From Bacteroidales bacterium (GTDB lineage Bacteria > Bacteroidota > Bacteroidia > Bacteroidales > P3): 64,000 nucleotides of DNA. Numbering within the stretch: position 1 is the stretch's first letter; the number at the start of each line of letters is the position of its first letter. The stretch is from positions 124,001 through 188,000 of the forward strand of contig JAEEZY010000015.1 of NCBI GenBank assembly GCA_016292015.1. The letters run 5' to 3'. The notes under the pieces are model-generated. The model was given only the letters and a program-made list of their open reading frames with translations, searched no databases and was not told where the DNA came from. Below, one piece after another: positions 50,476 through 59,777 of this stretch. Position numbers and translations under genes: made by a program.

Positions 50476-53400
50476 TCATCTCACCACCACCTTGTGTGAC
50501 TGTCGCTCGCCCACTTTCACCATATATATTCCTGCCGATGTGACGGGTATCTCGACCTCCAACCACTCACTGCTGACATCCGAACTTTTAATCACTCTCC
50601 CCATCACGTCATAGACGATGATGCTCTCCCTGCTGACAGCCTGCTGATTGCTGGCTTCTACCACAATCCTGTTGCCGCGTGTGTATATCCTGACTCCGTC
50701 GGCTGCCTCCACATCGTCGATGCCGTGCTCTCCGCCGCCCTGCTCTATGGTCAGGTGCAGCGTTACGGTGCTGTCGCAGCCGTGTTCTGTCGTGGTGATG
50801 TAGGTGTAGTCGCCGCTCTCGGTGTAATTCTCCCCGTTCCAGAGGTAAGAGCCTGTAGCTGTGGCTGTCTCTTCCGTCTGGGCGTTGTCGTACTGCTGCA
50901 CGTCAACCGTCACCATCGTATAGCATCCTGCGTCGTTGTAGCCTATCACCGTGTAGCTGCCTGCCGTGCTGGTCTGATAGGTGGCGTCGCTGCTGCCGTC
51001 AAACCACATGTAGCTCGTGCCGCCGTTGGCGGTGAGCGTTGTGCTCTCACCGGGGCACAGCTCGGTGTCGCCGCTGACGGTGATGTTCGGATTGGGCGAC
51101 ACGGTGACGGTCACACTCGCCGTGCCGGTGCAGCCCAAGGCCGTCGTGCCGGTCACACTGTAAACGCCGAAGGCGTCAACGGTGATGTTGGGCGTGGTCG
51201 TGCCGTTGCTCCATGCGTAGCTGTCGGCTCCCGTGGCGGTGAGCGTCGTGTTGCCACCTTGACAGAACGAGGTGTTGCCGCCTATGGCGATGGTCGGCTG
51301 CGGACTTGCCGTCACCGACACGCTGGCTGTGTTCGAGCAGCCGTTGGCTCCGACACCGGTCACGGTGTAGTTGCCTGTGGTCGTGACGGTGATATACGGG
51401 GTCATGGCTCCGTTGCTCCAGGTGTAGCTGTTGCCGCCTTGGGCGGTCAACATGGTGCTGTTGCCTTCGCAGAACAGCGTGTTGCCTGTAATCGAAATCA
51501 CGGGCAGCGTGTTGACTGTCACGGTTGCTGACGCTGTGTTCGTGCAGCCGTTGGCGTCGGTCACCGTCACTCCGTAGGTGCCGGCGTTGGTCACCGTTGT
51601 CGCCGACGTGGTGGCTCCGTTGCTCCATGTGTATGTGGTGCCGCCGGTGGCGGTGAGCGTCGTACTGCCGCCTTCGCAGAAGGTGGTGTTGCCGCTTATG
51701 GTCGCTGTCGGCAGCTGATTGACCGTGAGCGTCAGGTTGATGACCGAGTCGCATCCGGCGGGGGTCTGCAAGGTGTGCGTGTAGCTGCCGCCCGTCGTGA
51801 GGCTCTGGCCGAAGAAGTTGTAGCTGCTGCCTTGGCAGATGGCTTCCGCCACCGGGATGTTAAACACCGAGTTGACCGTCACCGTCACGCTGGCGCTCTT
51901 CGAGCATCCGGCGGCCGATGTGCCGGTGACGCTGTAGGTGCCTGCATTATAGACTGTGACAGTGGGGTTTGAGGCTCCTGTGCTCCATGTGTAGTAGTCG
52001 GCTCCCGTTGCCGTCAGCACCGAGCTGCTGCCCTGGCACAGCGACGTGTTGCCGTTGATGACTACATTGGGCAGCGGATTGACGTTGACGGTGGTTGTTG
52101 CGGTGTTCGTGCAGCCGTTGTTGTCGGTGACCGTTACTGTGTAGGTGCCTGAATTGGTCACCGTTGTCGCCGACGTGGTGGCTCCGTTGCTCCACGTGTA
52201 TGTTGCGCCGCCGGTGGCGGTGAGCGTCGTGCTGCCGCCTTCGCAGAAGGTGGTGTTGCCGCTTATGGTCGCTGTCGGCAGCTGATTGACCGTGAGGGTC
52301 AGTATGACCACCGAGTCGCAGCCGGCCGTCGTGGTGCCGCTGTGGTTGTAGGTGCCGGCTTCGGTCAGCATGGTGCCGAAGAAGTTGTAGTTGCTGCCCT
52401 CGCAGATGGCCTGCGTCACGGGCATGCCGTTATATGTCGGGTTGACCGTCACCGTCGCTGCCGCGGTGTTGTGGCAGCCGTTGACGCTCGTGCCGGTGAC
52501 GGTGTAGGTGCCGCCGTTGTTTACCGTGATGGTGGCGTCTGAAGTGCCGTTGCTCCACAGGTATGTCTCTGCTCCCGTGGCGGTGAGCGTGGTGTTGTTG
52601 CCTGCACAGATGGCGGTGGTGCCTGTGATTGTCACTGTCGGCAGCGGGCTTACGCTCACCGTCGCCGACGTGCTGTTGCTACAGCCGTTGGCGTCGGTCA
52701 CGGTGACTGAATACACGCCTGCCTCGCTCACGCTTATGGCTTGCGAGCTGCTCCCGTTGTTCCAGAGGAACGTGGTGCCGCCCAGCGCCGCCAAAGTGGT
52801 GGAGTTGCCTTGGCAGATCGCGGTGTTGCCGCTTATGGTCGGGGTCGGCAGCGTATTGACCGTGAGGGTGAGGTCTATCGTCGAGTCGCAGCCGGCCGTC
52901 GTGGTGCCGGCGACGTGGTAGGTGCCGGGCGTGCTGTACATTGAGCCCATCGCGTTATATGTCGTGCCTTGGCAGATGGCTGCCGACACCGGCAGGTTGG
53001 TGTACGACGGCTTCATCGTCACCTGCAGCGAGGCGGTGTTCGAGCAGCCGTCGGCGTTGGTGCCTGTCACTGTGTAGTTTCCGGCGTTGGTTACCACGAG
53101 GGTGTTGTCTCTCGTGCCGTCGGCCCACTCATAGCTCACTCCGCCGGTGGCGGTCAGCACGGTGTTGCCGCCTTGGCAGAATGTCGAGGAGCCGCTGATG
53201 CTGATGGTGGGCTGCGTTCCTACCGACACAGTCACGCCTGCCGTGCCTTCGCACCCGTCAGTGGTGGTGCCTGTCACTGTGTAGGTCCCGCCTTCGCTCA
53301 CGGTGATGGAGGGCGTGGTGGCGCCGTTGCTCCAAGTGTAGCTGTCGGCTCCTGTGGCGGTAAGGGTTGTGCTGTTACCCGAGCAGATGGCCGTGGTGCC

Positions 53401-55638
53401 GCTGATCGTGGGCGCGGCGAAGACGTCGATGGTCACCTCCTGCGTGCTGGTGCAGCCATAACTGTTGCGGAAAGTGCAAGTGTAGGCGCCGGCGGTGCTC
53501 GTGGTCAGCGTCGGCGTCGTGGCTCCCGTTGACCAAGTGTAGCTGTTGGCTCCCGATGCCGTCAGCGTGGTGCTGTTGCCCGAACAGATGGCGGTGCGCC
53601 CGCTGATGGTGCCAACCGGACGCGGGTTGACGGTCAGGGTGTCTTTCTTGGTCACCGTGCAGCCGTTGTCGTCGGTCACCGTCACGGTGTATATGCCATC
53701 CTCGGTGGGATGGATGACGGCAGTGGTGTCCCCTGTGTTCCACGTGTAATAAAAGTTTTCGGAGTAATCGGATGCTCCAGAGGCTGTCAGTGTCGCTGTG
53801 TCACCTTCGCACATCTCGCTGGCAGAGGCTCCAATGGCAGCGGTGAGCGTGGTGCACGAGAGGGTATTGAAGGTTTTCTGGTCGCCGTAAAAGGTGTTTC
53901 CGTCCTTGGTAATAAAGGCGCGGTAGTAGTAGGTGCTGTTGGGGTTAAGATTTGTCAGGTCGTAAGCGAACGGAGTCGCAACATTGGTATAAACCGTGTC
54001 CCATGATGATGCACTACTCAACTTGTATTCAAACCCCTGCACGTCGGGCGTGTCATTAAATGAATAAGCACCATTCATTGTGGCGCTTCTAAAGGCAATG
54101 TTTGACGCGTCCTCTGTGACAATGTAAATCATATTGCCAAAGATAGGATAACCGTCGTTGACATTGGGGGTGACATCCATCACATAAACCTCGTCGCTGG
54201 CGTTGAGCAATACTGGCATCGACGTGGACTTCATTATAGTCTCCGTCTTGGATGTGCCGTTGCCCGAACCGTCGCAGGTCGAGAGGTAATAGCAGTTGGT
54301 GACGGTGCGGTTGCAGACGCCAAACTTGCCATTCGCTGCAGACAAAGTGCCGGTATTGTAGCAGTTACTATTGGTGATGTTGGTGCCGTAACTGATACCT
54401 GCTGAATAAGCTTCTTTCACTTCATAGGACGAAGGAGCACGGGAGGTATTGTAAGAGGTATTGTAATATGACTCTGCGTTTGCAGTGGCGGTGCTGTTTG
54501 CGCGATTGTAGCAGTCCGTGACCGAACCTGCGACGTCCGCTTTGCCTACGATTCCACATGAATAGGCATAGGCGTATGTAGATGGAGCAGAATTAGCGTT
54601 TCTCACTACGGTATTGGCTGAGGCGGTGCTGGTTCCTCTGTTATAGCATAGTGATACATTGCAGGTGGATCCTGATTCACGATGCCCGATAATGCCGCCA
54701 GCAATGGCAAATGTCTTAAAAGTATAATTAGTACCATTATAGCTCTTGTTGATGGTTGCATTGGCCGTGACGCTACCCGTATTGTAACATCTGGTCACCG
54801 TACAGTTGGCAGTCGTATATCCAACGATTCCACCCGCTCTTGAATAACCATCTGTTACACTTTCCGCTGTGCTGGAAGTGATACCCGTCGTGTGCGTGAC
54901 GTTACCGGTGTTGTAGCAGTCGGTGATGGTGACCGAACCCGTAGCCTTACCGACAATGCCACCGCTGCCGGAGGCCTTCGCTTGGCCGCGGATATTCCCG
55001 GTATTTGAGCAGTTGGTGATGGTGCAGGTTTCAGAAACATGGCCGATTATTCCACCAGCAGCATAGGTGCCTGAGACACTACCCGTGTTGGAGCATCTGC
55101 TGATGTCGCAGGTTCCAGAAGCATAGCCGATTATTCCACCTTTAATACTAGCGCCTGTTGTGGCAGCAACTGCACTATGGCAATTGTCAACAGTGATTGT
55201 CCCGTATGAATACATAATTATTCCAGATGCGGCACTACCAGCAGTGGAGAGATTCTTTAAGGTTGAATTTTTTACATAACTGAAGAGTGCACTGCTGGAA
55301 CTTATACGTGTTATACTATGGTTGTCACCGTCAAATATTCCTTGGAAACTGACGGATTGGCTTGTGCCTATGCCAAGCCACGAGATGGAGTTCAAATTAA
55401 TGTCCGTGGTCAGCTTGAAATACTGGCCGCTGTAGGTGCTCACACCACCGTTGACCATCTCCTGAAGCCATGCGAGGTTGGCGGCACTTTCAATAAGATA
55501 AGGGTCGGCCTCAGTTCCGCTGCCGTGCGTCCATTCCGCAGCGCTACCATCCCAAGTGTCAGCCAATGACACCTGCGGAACCGCAAAAACAAACAGCACC
55601 GCAAGAAAATAATGTAATAAGTGTTTCATTGTAAACAT
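50476..55638 (-). CDS. 1720-residue T9SS adhesin: GLUG-like N-domain and 12 Ig-like repeats
   Basis: A signal peptide (about 1-27) is followed by about 450 residues of GLUG-type beta repeats (GGIIGHVSETCTITNCSNTGN and similar) and a fibronectin-like segment. Twelve Ig-like repeats of about 68 residues then run to near residue 1580, each with the pattern ISGNT.FC.G.STTLTATGG..YTWSNGA and ending in TVTVN.LP. After repeats 4, 6 and 8 a second 50-residue module (AICQG..YN ... TAGCDSVI.LTL) is inserted, with a variant at the end. A type A T9SS sorting domain (YTRGNRIVVEASN to SHKVVV) closes the protein. It is a surface adhesin or gliding-type fibre. Confidence 0.93.
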   Translation of the reverse strand: MFTMKHLLHYFLAVLFVFAVPQVSLADTWDGSAAEWTHGSGTEADPYLIESAANLAWLQEMVNGGVSTYSGQYFKLTTDINLNSISWLGIGTSQSVSFQGIFDGDNHSITRISSSSALFSYVKNSTLKNLSTAGSAASGIIMYSYGTITVDNCHSAVAATTGASIKGGIIGYASGTCDISRCSNTGSVSGTYAAGGIIGHVSETCTITNCSNTGNIRGQAKASGSGGIVGKATGSVTITDCYNTGNVTHTTGITSSTAESVTDGYSRAGGIVGYTTANCTVTRCYNTGSVTANATINKSYNGTNYTFKTFAIAGGIIGHRESGSTCNVSLCYNRGTSTASANTVVRNANSAPSTYAYAYSCGIVGKADVAGSVTDCYNRANSTATANAESYYNTSYNTSRAPSSYEVKEAYSAGISYGTNITNSNCYNTGTLSAANGKFGVCNRTVTNCYYLSTCDGSGNGTSKTETIMKSTSMPVLLNASDEVYVMDVTPNVNDGYPIFGNMIYIVTEDASNIAFRSATMNGAYSFNDTPDVQGFEYKLSSASSWDTVYTNVATPFAYDLTNLNPNSTYYYRAFITKDGNTFYGDQKTFNTLSCTTLTAAIGASASEMCEGDTATLTASGASDYSENFYYTWNTGDTTAVIHPTEDGIYTVTVTDDNGCTVTKKDTLTVNPRPVGTISGRTAICSGNSTTLTASGANSYTWSTGATTPTLTTSTAGAYTCTFRNSYGCTSTQEVTIDVFAAPTISGTTAICSGNSTTLTATGADSYTWSNGATTPSITVSEGGTYTVTGTTTDGCEGTAGVTVSVGTQPTISISGSSTFCQGGNTVLTATGGVSYEWADGTRDNTLVVTNAGNYTVTGTNADGCSNTASLQVTMKPSYTNLPVSAAICQGTTYNAMGSMYSTPGTYHVAGTTTAGCDSTIDLTLTVNTLPTPTISGNTAICQGNSTTLAALGGTTFLWNNGSSSQAISVSEAGVYSVTVTDANGCSNSTSATVSVSPLPTVTITGTTAICAGNNTTLTATGAETYLWSNGTSDATITVNNGGTYTVTGTSVNGCHNTAAATVTVNPTYNGMPVTQAICEGSNYNFFGTMLTEAGTYNHSGTTTAGCDSVVILTLTVNQLPTATISGNTTFCEGGSTTLTATGGATYTWSNGATTSATTVTNSGTYTVTVTDNNGCTNTATTTVNVNPLPNVVINGNTSLCQGSSSVLTATGADYYTWSTGASNPTVTVYNAGTYSVTGTSAAGCSKSASVTVTVNSVFNIPVAEAICQGSSYNFFGQSLTTGGSYTHTLQTPAGCDSVINLTLTVNQLPTATISGNTTFCEGGSTTLTATGGTTYTWSNGATTSATTVTNAGTYGVTVTDANGCTNTASATVTVNTLPVISITGNTLFCEGNSTMLTAQGGNSYTWSNGAMTPYITVTTTGNYTVTGVGANGCSNTASVSVTASPQPTIAIGGNTSFCQGGNTTLTATGADSYAWSNGTTTPNITVDAFGVYSVTGTTALGCTGTASVTVTVSPNPNITVSGDTELCPGESTTLTANGGTSYMWFDGSSDATYQTSTAGSYTVIGYNDAGCYTMVTVDVQQYDNAQTEETATATGSYLWNGENYTESGDYTYITTTEHGCDSTVTLHLTIEQGGGEHGIDDVEAADGVRIYTRGNRIVVEASNQQAVSRESIIVYDVMGRVIKSSDVSSEWLEVEIPVTSAGIYMVKVGERQSHKVVVR
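51589..51735. repeat. 147-bp direct repeat inside the adhesin gene, copy 1
   Basis: It differs from 52156-52302 at about five positions. The copies are 567 bp apart and encode two nearly equal Ig-like units (repeats 9 and 7 of the protein). Confidence 0.9.
52156..52302. repeat. 147-bp direct repeat inside the adhesin gene, copy 2
   Basis: Partner of 51589-51735. Recombination between the two would delete a 567-bp segment, a whole number of codons (189). Confidence 0.9.
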
Positions 55639-55653
55639 GTTTTATGATTAATT

Positions 55654-55992
55654 TCATTTTGTCTTAGGAAAATTGTTCCTACAATACTCAGATAACTCTT
55701 TAAATACATCATCTCTATCTCTTCCTGTCTTTTCGACAATTTTATCAATACAAGCTTGTGCAAGATCTTCAAAATAGTTGTCATTTTCATACAAGTCCTT
55801 ACCTTGATATTTATTTCTAACCGATTCTTGTATTGATTCAAATTCTCCAACAATGTGTTTTTCTTCGAAATAATTCTTCAATTTTTCTTCAATATAATCG
55901 TAATATGTAGAAGCCGTTTCATCCTTTCTTTTTTTATCACTTTCCGTAAACTGATCAATGAAGGTGTTCTGCAATGAGTTTTTATGATCCAT
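55654..55992 (-). CDS. Small acidic hypothetical protein (112 residues)
   Basis: An A/T-rich gene for a soluble helical protein rich in Glu, Asp and Lys (YYDYIEEKLKNYFEEKHIVGE). It has no signal peptide and no recognised domain. It lies 15 bases before the adhesin gene on the same strand and behind the candidate small RNA, so it may share a transcript with the adhesin. The codon and base use differ from its neighbours. Confidence 0.6.
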   Translation of the reverse strand: MDHKNSLQNTFIDQFTESDKKRKDETASTYYDYIEEKLKNYFEEKHIVGEFESIQESVRNKYQGKDLYENDNYFEDLAQACIDKIVEKTGRDRDDVFKELSEYCRNNFPKTK

Positions 55993-56041
55993 AATTTTAC
56001 AATTTTGCAGCCACTATGAGTTCTCAGTTTGTGGCATACGT

Positions 56042-56078
56042 AAAAAAAGCATAGAACTCGCGTTGTTTAGTTCTACGA
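56042..56078 (-). terminator. Terminator of the candidate small RNA
   Basis: The 7-bp arms TAGAACT and AGTTCTA enclose a 10-base loop; GCTTTTTTT follows on the minus strand. Confidence 0.75.
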
Positions 56079-56285
56079 ATCGTGGGCATCGCCAAACGCC
56101 CTTCCAGAATAAAACTTACTTCAAACCTTGTTCTATGCTTCTCTATGCATGGACACAAGGTCGATACATCAATAGAAGCTAAGTCATCGGTATAGTAGTC
56201 CTCTGGTTAAATTTTGGCGAATTTTACGATTCGGACCAATACAAATGCTTTCATCGCATTTCTCGGCAAAAACTCTCGCCGATAT
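56043..56285 (-). ncRNA. Candidate small RNA of about 240 bases
   Basis: A good promoter (TTG 56318-56320, TATCTTTG 56292-56299, 18 bases apart) and an intrinsic terminator (TAGAACT ... AGTTCTA, 56053-56076, with seven T on the minus strand) delimit a short transcript without a credible ORF. Internal hairpins such as CCTTGT..ATGC/GCAT..ACAAGG and GGGC..GCCC are visible. It could instead be a 5' leader whose terminator attenuates the gene at 55992. I do not recognise a known RNA family. Confidence 0.5.
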
Positions 56286-56291
56286 CGGATG

Positions 56292-56320
56292 CAAAGATAC
56301 TAAAAATATGTTATATGCAA
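56292..56320 (-). promoter_or_regulatory. Promoter of the candidate small RNA
   Basis: The consensus TTG-N18-TATCTTTG on the minus strand; the best-scoring promoter in this part of the window by eye. Confidence 0.7.
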
Positions 56321-56327
56321 GATATAG

Positions 56328-56375
56328 GAAGTAAGAAGTAAGAGGGTAGAAGTAAGAAGTAAGATGGTTCATGGT
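56328..56375. repeat. GAAGTAAGAAGTAAGA short repeats
   Basis: Two blocks of GAAGTAA repeated words (56328-56343 and 56350-56365) in non-coding DNA between the small RNA promoter and the LolA-like gene. Confidence 0.75.
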
Positions 56376-56551
56376 TAATTGAAGTAAGGTGGATGTGCTG
56401 TCTGTAGTCAGTATGCTATTGTTGGCAACTCCATTCCCGTCCCCATTCTCCATCGCTCTGCCTCATCCTCACTCGGCTTGGCTCATAAAAACAATATCCA
56501 GCACGTCGTCTTCGTGCTGGATATTGTCTTGCTCTGCTGTGAATCGGCTCC

Positions 56552-57211
56552 CTATTTCCCGAACTCTTTGTCTCTCTTCACCATCACTGCGTTGGGGTAC
56601 TTCTTCGCATCTAGAACGAACACTCCGTCGCTCACACCGTACTTTATCTTCGTCGCGGTCATCGTGAACCCCATGATGCCGTCCTTCACCCCCATCTGGT
56701 AGAACGAATAGTCGCTCTTGTTCACCACCATCGTCGTCTTCTTCGGCATCTCCTTGTCCTTGGGCTCTGTGAAGGTTATCTCATACCGCTCGTTCTTCTC
56801 CTTTATCTTCGCCTTCTTGTATTTCTTGTTCAGCTCGAAGTCGAGGTCGTATTCGCCCTTTTTCTTGCCGGACGGCTTGTATATGAATACCGAGTCCTTG
56901 TCGCCCTCCTCTATGGCGGCTCTATATACCCACACCTGGCTGCCGTCGTTGCCCGTCTCGGTACGTATGTCGCGCCCCAGCACCTTCATCCGCATCTTCG
57001 CCAGCGACTTCTCGCCTTTGGCATACATCTTTATCGTTCCGTTGAACGACACCACCGCCTTCACGCTCAGGTTCATGTCCATCTCTATGCCCGTCGCATT
57101 GTTCATCTTCTCGGCACATTTGCCAAGAATGTCATCGACTTCGGCGGGAATCTGCGCCTGCACCGCAATACCGAATGCCAAAAATGCCAGAATAAGGATG
57201 TGCTTTTTCAT
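56552..57211 (-). CDS. LolA-like periplasmic protein
   Basis: A 219-residue protein with a signal peptide (1-19, VQAQ). The beta-rich body with MNLSVKAVVSFNGTIKMYAKG and the ending DGVFVLDAKKYPNAVMVK fits the LolA/LolB-like fold group (outer-membrane lipoprotein carrier). Sequence similarity to classical LolA is low, so a different lipid- or lipoprotein-carrier task is possible. It follows the GH25 gene by 9 bases. Confidence 0.65.
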   Translation of the reverse strand: MKKHILILAFLAFGIAVQAQIPAEVDDILGKCAEKMNNATGIEMDMNLSVKAVVSFNGTIKMYAKGEKSLAKMRMKVLGRDIRTETGNDGSQVWVYRAAIEEGDKDSVFIYKPSGKKKGEYDLDFELNKKYKKAKIKEKNERYEITFTEPKDKEMPKKTTMVVNKSDYSFYQMGVKDGIMGFTMTATKIKYGVSDGVFVLDAKKYPNAVMVKRDKEFGK

Positions 57212-57220
57212 AATATTGTC

Positions 57221-57895
57221 TTATTTGTTGCTTTTCTTTGGTAGTTTGATTTCATTGATTCCGTGGTTCTTGTGGAACTTGTTGAGGTCAACATATCCGC
57301 TGATACCCTTGATTCGCCCTGTCTGCGAGTGTTGCCAGAGGGTGAACCGGGTGGAGGGATAGCGGACATAGTTGGCAATAAAGATATGGTAGTTCTTGTA
57401 CTTCTTCCCGCTGAAATGGTCCCAATACACCTTCTCGCTTGTGTATATCAGCGGCTTCTTGCCATACTCTTTCTCCATGAGCTCCAGCAGCTTGTCAACT
57501 CGCGCCATGTAGAGGTCTTTGTTGTAGCGCTCTTCTATGTCCAGCACCGGCACCAAATCCTGTTTCGACTTCTGCACCACCTTCTTGAAGTTGCCAAACT
57601 GCTGGTAGGCCGTGGTCTTCTTGCTGTATAGATGATAGCTGCCCACCAGTATCCCCGCCGCTCGCGCACTGTCTATGTTCCTTTTATACATCGGGTCCTG
57701 TATCGATGTCCCCTCGGTTGCCTTGATGTAGGCAAACTTCACCTTCCCCGTCGCCTTTACCTTTCGCCAGTTGATGGTGCCTTGAAACTTCGACACATCT
57801 ATGCCTTGACCCCATGCCGTCTCTCCGCCGACCACCGTCAGCAGCGTCGCCAGGACCAGCAGCGCAAGGCAAAATCTATTGTGCCTGCTCTCCAT
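57221..57895 (-). CDS. GH25 lysozyme-like muramidase
   Basis: A 224-residue protein with an N-terminal signal (about 1-29) and a GH25 (Chalaropsis-type lysozyme) domain: GIDVSKFQGTINW with the conserved Asp33, FAYIKATEGTSIQDP, and the catalytic acid region PVLDIEERY. It should cut the beta-1,4 bond of peptidoglycan glycans. The start overlaps the end of the RNase G gene by 20 bases. Confidence 0.92.
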   Translation of the reverse strand: MESRHNRFCLALLVLATLLTVVGGETAWGQGIDVSKFQGTINWRKVKATGKVKFAYIKATEGTSIQDPMYKRNIDSARAAGILVGSYHLYSKKTTAYQQFGNFKKVVQKSKQDLVPVLDIEERYNKDLYMARVDKLLELMEKEYGKKPLIYTSEKVYWDHFSGKKYKNYHIFIANYVRYPSTRFTLWQHSQTGRIKGISGYVDLNKFHKNHGINEIKLPKKSNK

Positions 57896-59429
57896 CTTTC
57901 GTTCCGTTGATTGAGAAATCCAGCAGGCTCATGTGGCTGTCGGCCTTCACCGTTATCCAGCGTTTGTATTTCATCATCCATTTCAGCCGCTGCGACACCG
58001 GCCCTTTGGTCAGGTAGGCCTGCACGTATGGGTGCGCCGAGATGGTTATGCGCTTCGAAATCTTCTGCCCTACATGGTACTTTATGTCTGCCTCTATCTC
58101 ATCGACTACCACCAGGCTCGACTTTATCTTGCCTGTGCCGTCACACAGCGGACATTTCTCCTGCACGTCCATCACCACCGCCGGACGGAGCCGTTGGCGT
58201 GTTATCTGCATCAGGCCGAACTTGCTGAGCGGCAGCACCGTGTGACGCGTCTTGTCCTTCTTCATCTCCTCACACATCACGTCGTAGAGCTTCTTGCGGT
58301 TCTCCGACTTCTGCATATCAACGAAATCGACTATGATGATGCCGCCTATGTCGCGCAGGCGCAGCTGGCGCGCTATCTCCACAGCCGACTCTATGTTCAC
58401 CTGCAGGGCTGTGTCCTCCTGTCCGTTGCCTGACTTTATGTGGTTGCCGCTGTTCACGTCTATCACATGCATCGCCTCGGTGTGCTCCACATACAGATAC
58501 ACTCCGGAACGTATGGTAACAATCTTTCCGAACGCCCTCCTTATATCCCTGGTGATGCCGAACTGGTCGAATATGGGGGTCTGCAGCTTATAGAACCGCA
58601 CGATGGATTCCCTTCCTGGTGCTATGCTTTTCACATAGCTGCGCACCTCTTCATACACCTCCTCGTTATCGACATACACCGTGTTGAAGTCGTCGCTCAG
58701 CACCTCGCGCAGCGCCGACGAGGCGGCACTCAGTTCCGACACCAGCTTCTGCGGTGCGGCTATATGCTTCAGCTTGTCGGTCATCCGCGACCATTTGCCC
58801 ATCAGGTCTCGCATGTCGGCGTCGAGCTCCGCCACCGTCTTCCCCTCGGCATTGGTGCGCACTATCACGCCGAAGTTTTCGGGCTTGATGCTCTGCACCA
58901 GCCGTCTCAGGCGGCTGCGTTCCTCCTTCGACTTGATTTTCTGCGAAATGGATATGCCGTTCTCAAACGGTGTGATCACTATGAAATGGCCTGCCAACGA
59001 GAGGTTGCCTGTCAGTTTGGGCCCTTTGGTGGAGATGGGCTCCTTCGATACCTGCACCAGCAGGAACTGCCCTGGCGAGAGAAGGGCTCCTATGTTGCCG
59101 TCTTTTGCCAGGTTGGGTTCCAACTTGAACGGATTGAGGGTACGCATGCCTACATTGCCGTTCATCGCCTGACGCATGAACTTGCTGCATGAGTTGTAGT
59201 AGGGGCCAAGGTCGAGGTAGTGCATAAATCCATCCTGCTCCTCGTCGCCCAGGTCAACAAAGGCTGCGTTGAGCCCTTGCATAATCTTCTTCACCCGCCC
59301 TATGAATATGTCTCCTACGGAGAACTTGTTGCCGAATTTATCTGTATGCAACTCCACCAACTGCTTGTCCTCGGTCAATGCAATGTTCACCCCCGTTTCG
59401 TTGGCAGATATTATTAGTTCTTTGTTCAC
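57876..59429 (-). CDS. rng: Ribonuclease E/G family protein (RNase G-like)
   Basis: A 517-residue endoribonuclease. An S1 domain near the N-terminus (VGDIFIGRVKKIMQGLNAAFVDLG) and the RNase E/G catalytic domain with GNHIKSGNGQEDTALQVN and IIIVDFVDMQKSENR are present. A zinc-link-like CPLCDGTGKI pair of cysteines near residue 435 supports dimer formation. The long RNase E degradosome tail is missing, so RNase G is the closer match. It acts in rRNA maturation and mRNA turnover. Confidence 0.93.
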   Translation of the reverse strand: MNKELIISANETGVNIALTEDKQLVELHTDKFGNKFSVGDIFIGRVKKIMQGLNAAFVDLGDEEQDGFMHYLDLGPYYNSCSKFMRQAMNGNVGMRTLNPFKLEPNLAKDGNIGALLSPGQFLLVQVSKEPISTKGPKLTGNLSLAGHFIVITPFENGISISQKIKSKEERSRLRRLVQSIKPENFGVIVRTNAEGKTVAELDADMRDLMGKWSRMTDKLKHIAAPQKLVSELSAASSALREVLSDDFNTVYVDNEEVYEEVRSYVKSIAPGRESIVRFYKLQTPIFDQFGITRDIRRAFGKIVTIRSGVYLYVEHTEAMHVIDVNSGNHIKSGNGQEDTALQVNIESAVEIARQLRLRDIGGIIIVDFVDMQKSENRKKLYDVMCEEMKKDKTRHTVLPLSKFGLMQITRQRLRPAVVMDVQEKCPLCDGTGKIKSSLVVVDEIEADIKYHVGQKISKRITISAHPYVQAYLTKGPVSQRLKWMMKYKRWITVKADSHMSLLDFSINGTKDGEQAQ

Positions 59430-59656
59430 TTATGTTGTCGTATGTTGAATCGTTATCTTATTGTATGTTGAGTCGTTGTACGCCAATACGTTCGCCATTG
59501 ACTCGCACAAATCCACTTGTCTTTTCTCTAAATCCTTGTTCACGCACACAATCATCAAAAATAAAAACAAACTACACGCCTGCGTTAAACCGTCGAGGCC
59601 GTGTAATTTGTTTTATAAAGTTTGATAGATCCGAAAGAGGGCTTCACCTACGAAGC

Positions 59657-59746
59657 TTATCTCTTCTTATGTCTATTCTTGCGCAGGCGTTTTTTACGCT
59701 TGTGCGTTGACATCTTGTGCCTTTTGTGTTTCTTTCCGTTTGGCAT
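59657..59746 (-). CDS. 29-residue basic ribosomal-type protein (mS38/COX24-like)
   Basis: The ORF is MPNGKKHKRHKMSTHKRKKR followed by LRKNRHKKR. More than half of the residues are Lys, Arg or His, and the pattern KM.THKRKKRLRKNR matches the AURKAIP1/COX24 (mS38) type of tiny ribosomal protein conserved in Bacteroidota. It lies between RNase G and HU on the same strand. It is too short for most gene finders. Confidence 0.8.
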   Translation of the reverse strand: MPNGKKHKRHKMSTHKRKKRLRKNRHKKR

Positions 59747-59777
59747 GGTTGAACTTGTTTATATTGTTATTTTATAC

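Noticed and set aside
50476-53850. Regular repeats that could be taken for a CRISPR array
   Set aside because: The repeats are in frame, about 200 bp long, and code for Ig-like protein domains. There is no repeat-spacer pattern of 20-50 bases.
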